Positions 58,178-64,000 of a stretch of DNA of 64,000 bases are shown piece after piece; position 1 is the first letter of the stretch, and the number at the start of each line of letters is the position of its first letter. The notes below the pieces were generated by a model. The model was not told the DNA's origin, did not search any database, and was given only the letters and a program-made list of their open reading frames with translations. This DNA is from Morinoia aosen (lineage: Eukaryota > Arthropoda > Malacostraca > Amphipoda > Talitridae). The DNA is taken from assembly GCA_030386875.1 (NCBI GenBank), contig CM059568.1:29072120-29136119 (forward strand). The letters run 5' to 3'. A program made the translations under genes and the position numbers.

Positions 58178-60325
58178 TGTAGTGATCGCCCTCAGCCGTA
58201 CTTCAGCCTAATTTCATAAAATATTAAAAAACTAAAATCCTAAAATTAAATTATACAAATGTAGTTATTTTTACAATTTTACAAGACCAAATTAATTCGA
58301 TTAAACTCAAAATTGTACCAAAACTGTGTTTTCGAAAATATTTGCCGATCACGTTTCCGTCAGTCACTTCCGTTGGAAACATTCGCGCAGAACCATTTGG
58401 CAAGCTCGATAGCCATTTTCCAGGCAGACTGCTCATTTCACGTTGTGTGTTCTTCAGATATTAGTCCTTGGGCCCCAGAGGGGCAATTGTAAGTATCAAG
58501 TGTAACGATAAGTGTGTATTATGTCTTAACTTTCCTGTGTTGTGTCTTAACTTGTTCCGTGTTAGGGAGCTCTCGTTATTGTGTCGTAGAAATATTCACT
58601 ATGTTGTCTCTGTGCCAGTGTTAGTTAGTCACCAGCCTCAAGCTCACTGCCACATCTTTGCCATAGTTCTCGTGTTTACTATTCTCCGATGATTCCGTGT
58701 TGTGCTTCAGTGTTAGACGATATTGGCATTAGCTCCTTGGATGTATTTTAGTGCTGAGCAAAGTGTTAAGACACTTTGATGTCCACAGAGATCATTTGTT
58801 AGTGCTCAAATTATTTGTATGTTCCAGCTTCTAATTAATTGTGTCCTCAACTTTTGTATTTTAATTAAGTCGTGATTCAAACAAGTATGGAACCCTTTTT
58901 CACGTTCAACACTCAACGTTTAAAGTCCAAAAATCTTAAGAAATATAATAGGATATTGCAGCAAATCGCGTTTGTATTTTCTGCAGTACTCATTTCAAGT
59001 CAATTCATAAATAATTGTTCCTTATAAATACCTAACTACATTTGACATGACTTTTAGGAATAGAAGCAGCGTTCTTATGTTCAATATTTTTCCATGAATT
59101 AATTGAGCCTTTTTTAAATCACTGTAACTTTGTTCTCAGCTTAGTTGTTGTGACTTTCGTGTCCGTTTATGGGCTGCTCCTTTTTATGTAACTTCTGCTG
59201 CAATTCTTGCTCATCTAAATAATAGAGTATAGAGACTTCACCTTTTCTCATACTTATATTTGTTTTAGTACATTAATTATCTAATACCTCAGTGCTTTAG
59301 CTATTATTTTGGCTATAGCTCATTTAAACTCAGTTGTGTTGCTGCTTGCAATGTCAGGATAGAGCTTGTGACCAGTTGGTCTGGAGCACTGATTCTGGTG
59401 TTGAGATGATTCAGGCTGCGACTCGGGCGCTAGAGTTGCGGACTGATTCTCAGCACCAGACCTCTGCCATTGTTCATCCTGTGAATGTTGCAGTTTTGCG
59501 CAGTCTTGCACATGTGTATGAATAGACTCAAATTTTGTGTTCAAAATAATTCAAGTCACCTGCTCCCTCACATGATCGACGGGACCACACATTCAAGCAC
59601 TCACAAACACGTATGAAACCAAACCCTAACCTCTTAATTTAAGGAGCTTACCTCCTCCGAGTTCTCCTCCAAGTTTCTCCACATATTCAAATTTCACTAT
59701 ACTGGAAAGGCCTGCACCCCTGCAGCTAAGCCGCTAAAATCTCCAGTTGAGACCATTGGGTCGAGAGTCCTCACCATTATTACCGAGTTTTCCCAACCGG
59801 TAACTATTCCCAACACTCATCATTCAACTCACTACTCACTTGGTTTCGGAACCTCCCACACCTACACCACCCTCGACTTCACACTCCAGCACGCGCTTCA
59901 CAAGCCTGAGCTGAACGAATCGTCTGAAGTCCTCCAACCTCCTCTGACTCTCCCCAAGAAGTCTCGCAACAAGAAGTCTCGCGAACAAGAGTCAAGCCTC
60001 GCACTTCGGAGTGCAACCTTCTCCTCAATAAATTCCCCATACCGGCGAGTGAAACTATTCTCTCATTTTCCCCCGGTGTTGGCTTGTGGTAATTTTTGTT
60101 GTTTCATGGATTATTTGACGCTTGAAAAATTGCGTCCGAAGACCCAAACTCCTTCTGAGTCATGATGCAGAGGCCGTAATTCATTCATTTAGCTATTAAG
60201 TGTGCTCTACCCCGAGCACTGGTGACCTCGCCATTAAATGAACATCTTGTGTACTTGATAAATTCCTTGATATTCAACCTTCAAAAATTCAAATCCAGTA
60301 GTCCCCCATTAGGGAGAAGTTTATA
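58178..60325 (+). repeat. E 3' LTR (2148 bp)
   Basis: It starts TGTAGTGATCGCCC and ends AGTTTATA before the ACCT duplication. It is the full-length version of the deleted 5' LTR. AATAAA occurs near 60027 (CCTCAATAAATTCC). Confidence 0.9.
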
Positions 60326-61338
60326 ACCTCTACAGCATCGCCATACACACAAACCATTATCCCTGGGCCTTGAGCTTTGCCTTTAACTCAGCCTAGAGTT
60401 TCACGTCAACAAAACGCCACAACACCCATTATCACTGGGTTTTTCATGAGTGCCATGCTAAACGCTATTCTCACCTAAGCAGTAACTTTTACTTGCTCCC
60501 GTTAACGTGCTAATGTGTTTAATGCGCCAACTTGCTTCTGCTCACATGAGCAAGATTTAACTTGCACCCTCAACCTCACCTTATGTTGAGTCATTAGTTC
60601 TACCTGCACTAATTCACTGATCTGCGCTCAATCACCTGAAATTGCCTAATTCAACTTCCCAAATACAACTCACTCACCCTGATTACTCCATCTCGTGCCG
60701 GCCTTTGTCGACGCCAGCCTGGTTCTCCGGCGAGGATTGCCCACCTCGACAAGCTTCCCGAGATCAAGATCCAAGCCAGTCCTCCTTGGTTTTCCTTCAA
60801 TAAACTACACAGCAGAAAAACAAGCTGAGTCCAGTACCGCTTTTCATTATCCTTCTCATAATTTTCCCTTACGCTTCGAGAAATCGTTCGAGTTATTCTT
60901 GCCGTCAATAATCAATACTTTACATTCAAGCCAACCAACGGCGGAAAAACCCGACAGAGGCTAGGAGAAACTTGCTCTTCATCTTCCTCCAGGGAGCGTA
61001 TGACAGTTTTATTATACACTCACATTTGGAGAATAAATCGATCTTAATAATGAGACTACTTTCAAATTGTTAGGTGCAATATTAACAGCAACTATGAGGA
61101 GTCCAAAATGAGGCTTATAGAGAAAATCGGCCGACGATTGACGGGCCACGAGAGGCCTTCTTCCTGCCCCCCACAGGGGCGTAAAAAATTTTTGAATTAC
61201 ACAAATAAATTGTACTCGTCACGCCCATTAATTTGGTACTAATTTCAAGATTGTACGTCTTATAGTTTAGAAATTACCCTTTTCGTTAGGGTAACTCGGT
61301 AAGGATCTAAGATGGGTTCTATGAAATGGCGCGCCGGT

Positions 61339-61348
61339 GCTGCAAGGG
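61339..61348. other. Right target site duplication, GCTGCAAGGG
   Basis: Identical to 24405-24414 and adjacent to the terminus GGCGCGCCGGT. Confidence 0.88.
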
Positions 61349-61879
61349 TGCTAAATTATTGTTATCCATATTTTCCGGAAGATTCTTGCATGTGTGAAGT
61401 TTTATTGATCTGATCATAAAAATGTGAAATAATGTAGGGGGACATTTTTTTTCATATGCCACTACTCTTTATATAAAGAATTAAATAGTGTAAAATGAAA
61501 ATCGTATAGCATATGAACTTCCTCCGATGTTTCACATTTAAATTTTTTTAAAATAACCCAAATTTTTATAGAAAGGTAATTTACTGAATAATAACAATGC
61601 TAATTTTATTATTAATCATTCCAATTTCTGCAGCTAATTCAGACTAAATTTTTCCCGTTTGTAGTTCAACATCCGCTGATTCAACTAGTTCATAGATCAA
61701 CTTTGACTACAAATATCCAAATTCTGAAATAATCCGGGCAAAAGAAATTTAAATTTTTAATGACTGTATGAATTACAAATTTGATATTAATATCATTTCA
61801 TTTGTGAGGCATTTTGTAGATTTCAAGGGTAACTTCTCACAATAATCGAGAACAGTAAATCGAATGGCAATACTGTATA
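61349..61879. other. Right flank, no gene seen
   Basis: AT-rich sequence outside the large transposon, leading to a candidate coding exon. Nothing identifiable. Confidence 0.5.
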
Positions 61880-62033
61880 ATGGCGTCAGAATCCAATATG
61901 GCGGAAGGTCTCCGAGTGATGGATTCCACAGTTCCTGCAAAACGGCTTCGTTTGGATTATCCAGGCGAAATGCTGGTCAGTGAACAAAAAGAAAATTTTC
62001 AATACTTTATTCGGACTCCAGATATGCTTGCAA
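61880..62033 (+). CDS. Candidate first coding exon of a host gene
   Basis: The ATG at 61880 opens 51 codons (starting MASESNMAEGLRVMD) ending at a consensus donor GTAAGT (62034). The peptide has a basic PAKRLRLD stretch that could be a nuclear signal, then an acidic and aromatic part (ENFQYFIRTPDML). Composition is unlike the transposon DNA. An acceptor TTTTTCCAG ends near 62313; joining there continues in phase for 18 codons to a TAG, which may be a short terminal exon or chance. An overlapping upstream ATG at 61864 is in another frame. I do not recognise the protein. Confidence 0.4.
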
Positions 62034-64000
62034 GTAAGTTATTGGCGGCTTATCCTTTCCAAATTTGTATATTTATGGGAATATTGACTTCGTTGTGCTA
62101 TCTTGCTTCACAATCCAAGATGGCGATCTGTGTAACTTGGTTGATTTTGTTAAATTTAGACTACTGTGTCTTCATATTGTGATTTCTTTTCGTAATTCAT
62201 GTATAAGATGATAGCAAAATGCATTAAAAATTATTTGATTTCGTTTATCTTGATTGTGTTTTGTTATAAAGTACGGTTTTGTATAAACTTCTCATTTCTC
62301 GCCATTTTTCCAGGGTTAACAAATGCCGAGCGAAGTGCGCAACGGACTTGTAAACATTTTTCTTTTTAGAAGACGATTTCATGGGCTAACTAAATAAATC
62401 AAATCTTTTCACTGTTTAGTTTCTTCATTTGAAGAGAATTGTTTATCTTTTTCTATTAATTTTTATACCGTTTTCCATTTTTTCGCGCATATTAAATAAC
62501 ATTCTAGAACAAGTTGTGATGTTTTTTTAAAAATTGCATATTATAGGCTATGAATTGTTGAAAACTGTTGATTGTAAACATCTGATCTTCAAAAATACAT
62601 CAACCGAGTAAAATACTGTGCGCATAGCCTATGTTGCTGATGGTAAACTATATTATGAGGTTGCGTGATAGAGTAAAGGTATAAACCCCCCAAAAAAAAA
62701 TTCTTAGTGTGCTTTTTTTATTGGTCAATGTTCGGCGTGATGCAATGACCAGAGTGTAATTTCAGAATTGAAGAGAACAAATAACAGAAAGTTCTAAAAA
62801 TTTTTGATATTATGTGAAAAAAGTTCACTTTTTTCCAAATCTCTATTTAGGTTTGAAAACTTCCAAATCTGTTCATGAAGAATAGTTTATTTGATTAACT
62901 ATAAACCTTAGACATTATTGAAATAGCAATAGTTGTTAGGTTATTGCCATTGGATAATTTATAACGCTACCTAATAGCAAGCTAATGATTGTAAATTCCT
63001 TAAACGTTTCAATGATTGAATTCAGCTGAGGTTTGAAATAATATAAGCATGCTACAGAACTTGAAATAGCAATTTTGAACCCATATCATTGATATTATCC
63101 TATTGTTACCAAGTTTGGCAGTAACAAATGACAAACCTGTTTAGGAAGCCTATTTTTATAAAAAGTGTTTTTAATCTCCTTGCACTTGGTTAAATTATTG
63201 TGCTTATCTAAATTAGTCTCAAAATTAAATCGCATAAAGTGCAAACTACTGTGACTTGAATATTTTTAATCTTCCTCCTGCAATAGTAATCACTCATTTG
63301 AGTCTATGACCTTCACCATAATGTTCTGGAAAATAAAAACATCTTAGAACAAAGTGAGACCAGCACAGCACTGATTATGCATGAATCTATATGCTGTCTC
63401 TGAATACTCGGCACTCGTGCTTTTCCTGCACTGTCCAACTTAGTCTTTTTTGGGAATCCGGACGAATCGTTCAAAAGATTTCAGCTCTCTCTCATTGTTG
63501 GGTGACGCTCAGTAAAACAAAAATATTTGTATTTATTACAAAAAAACTGATATGTTATTGATAGATAAGCTGTTTATTACAAGAGCTTTTTGAGTCCGAG
63601 AAGACAGAAATTAACTTTTGTGTTAACCCCAACTCATGTGCACAGTTAATCCTATCACAGCAAAATAAAACTATGGAGAGAGTATGGAAAAAATGATATC
63701 TCTAGAATTCAGTTCTCATGATGAAACGCTGTTTCAATGTAACTCAAACTACTACGACTGACAATAATTAGTTAGTAGCGTGCACTCCAAACAGGCCCTT
63801 TACGCGATAATATTTCATTCAAATCCTGTTAAAATATTTTACAGGAATTGAAAGGACTAGCAAGCAAATCCTCATCTGTACTGCATAAGTTACCGGTCAA
63901 ATAGTTTTTAAAACTTATTTTCACTACGGTCCTCAGAATGTTTGACAATACACCGGCATATGTATTTACTTGTTTACTGCCAATCTTTAAACTAGTTACA
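62034..64000. other. No further gene recognised
   Basis: AT-rich sequence, possibly intron of the candidate gene. No LTR, TIR or tandem array is visible, and open frames are short. Confidence 0.5.

Larger units (their letters stand above)
56593..60325 (+). mobile_element. E: decayed relative of C with unequal LTRs
   Basis: The target duplication ACCT (56589-56592 and 60326-60329) sits in A2 LTR3. LTR starts are TGTAGTGATCG; ends are AGTTTACA (5') and AGTTTATA (3'). The leader has a TGGTGACC primer site (57041) and five ATTGCTACTG(A/C)AGC repeats. Only scattered pol fragments follow, then the shared hairpin. It is non-autonomous. Damaged pol inside a very young host insertion shows it was already defective when it moved. 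Confidence 0.88.
40698..60956 (+). mobile_element. A2: tandem dimer of a CsRn1-like Gypsy retrotransposon
   Basis: The layout is LTR1, gag-pol, LTR2, gag-pol, LTR3, with periods of 7,161 and 7,159 bp. GAGG duplications stand only at the two outer ends (40694-40697 and 60957-60960). Units differ at about five places in nearly 5 kb of interior. Both gag and pol pairs are open, so either unit could be functional. LTR3 contains E. The arrangement fits LTR-LTR unequal recombination after one insertion, or a concatemer inserted as one piece. Confidence 0.93.
55018..60956 (+). repeat. A2 LTR3, split by E
   Basis: The pieces 55018-56592 and 60330-60956 add up to 2,202 bp, the same as LTR2. It ends CCCGACA followed by the GAGG duplication. 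There are a few private changes (ATATTTG for AAATTTG near 55051, ATCACTG for ATCCCTG near 60432). Confidence 0.93.
24415..61338 (+). mobile_element. MULE-like DNA transposon with 1.8-kb inverted termini
   Basis: The outer ends are perfect inverted repeats (ACCGGCGCGCCATTTC on the left, its complement on the right) between 10-bp duplications. The arms are 24415-26213 and 39298-40697 plus 60957-61338. One large transposase gene lies inside. The right arm is interrupted by the A2 dimer (40698-60956, TSD GAGG); removing it leaves about 16.7 kb. The left arm still shows the uninterrupted A2 target (complement of 24799-24826). A DDE transposase with C-x2-H, long termini and a 10-bp duplication points to the Mutator-like superfamily; KDZ/Zisupton-type elements are the main alternative because they also carry C48 domains, but their duplications are reported as 8 bp. 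Confidence 0.85.
39298..61338 (-). repeat. Right terminal inverted repeat, split by A2
   Basis: The inner piece 39298-40697 and outer piece 60957-61338 together mirror 24415-26213. The break corresponds to ATTCCGAGGCTAGG in the left arm, with GAGG duplicated around A2. One base before the duplication differs (CA for CC). The outer end reads GGCGCGCCGGT. Confidence 0.9.

Overview
The window is eukaryotic, almost certainly arthropod and most likely insect, AT-rich repeat DNA. The evidence is nested LTR retrotransposons of the Ty3/Gypsy order (CsRn1-like and mag-like lineages), a hAT-type MITE, foldback repeats, GT-AG splice sites and AATAAA signals, with no bacterial gene layout. Nearly everything recognisable is mobile DNA. 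The only candidate host sequence is one short coding exon near the right edge (61880-62033). Taxon and clade names rest on motif recognition, not on a database search.

Left block (1-23855) is a nest of four retrotransposons. A1 (CsRn1-like, cut by the window start) has a broken pol and a 3' LTR that was hit twice. B (4465-6777, TSD TACG) is a miniature element reduced to two LTRs and the first codons of gag. C (7894-23472, TSD GCTT) is a CsRn1-like element with 2.74 kb LTRs, intact gag and one nonsense codon in pol. D (15881-21014, minus strand, TSD GCTGG) is a mag-like element sitting in the 3' LTR of C.

Right block (24405-61348) is a large cut-and-paste DNA transposon. A 10-bp target duplication (GCTGCAAGGG) flanks perfect outer termini starting ACCGGCGCGCC, and the inverted arms are about 1.8 kb each. 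It carries a transposase of more than 1,100 residues with MULE-type DDE and C-x2-H motifs and a C-terminal Ulp1/C48-like cysteine protease domain. Its interior also holds two foldback repeats, a small TIR element, a hAT MITE and a small candidate spliced ORF. Without later insertions it would be about 16.7 kb.

Its right arm was hit (TSD GAGG) by A2, a tandem dimer LTR-gag-pol-LTR-gag-pol-LTR. Both gag-pol units are open and nearly identical. The third LTR was then hit (TSD ACCT) by E, a decayed relative of C. The insertion order is A1 then B and C, C then D; and separately MULE then A2 then E.

In the Gypsy elements Gag packages the RNA. Pol (protease, reverse transcriptase, RNase H, integrase) is read by an apparent -1 frameshift at a heptanucleotide at the end of gag. 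A tRNA-primed site after the 5' LTR and a purine tract before the 3' LTR start the two DNA strands. A1, A2, C and E share an identical 12-nt hairpin just before the purine tract.
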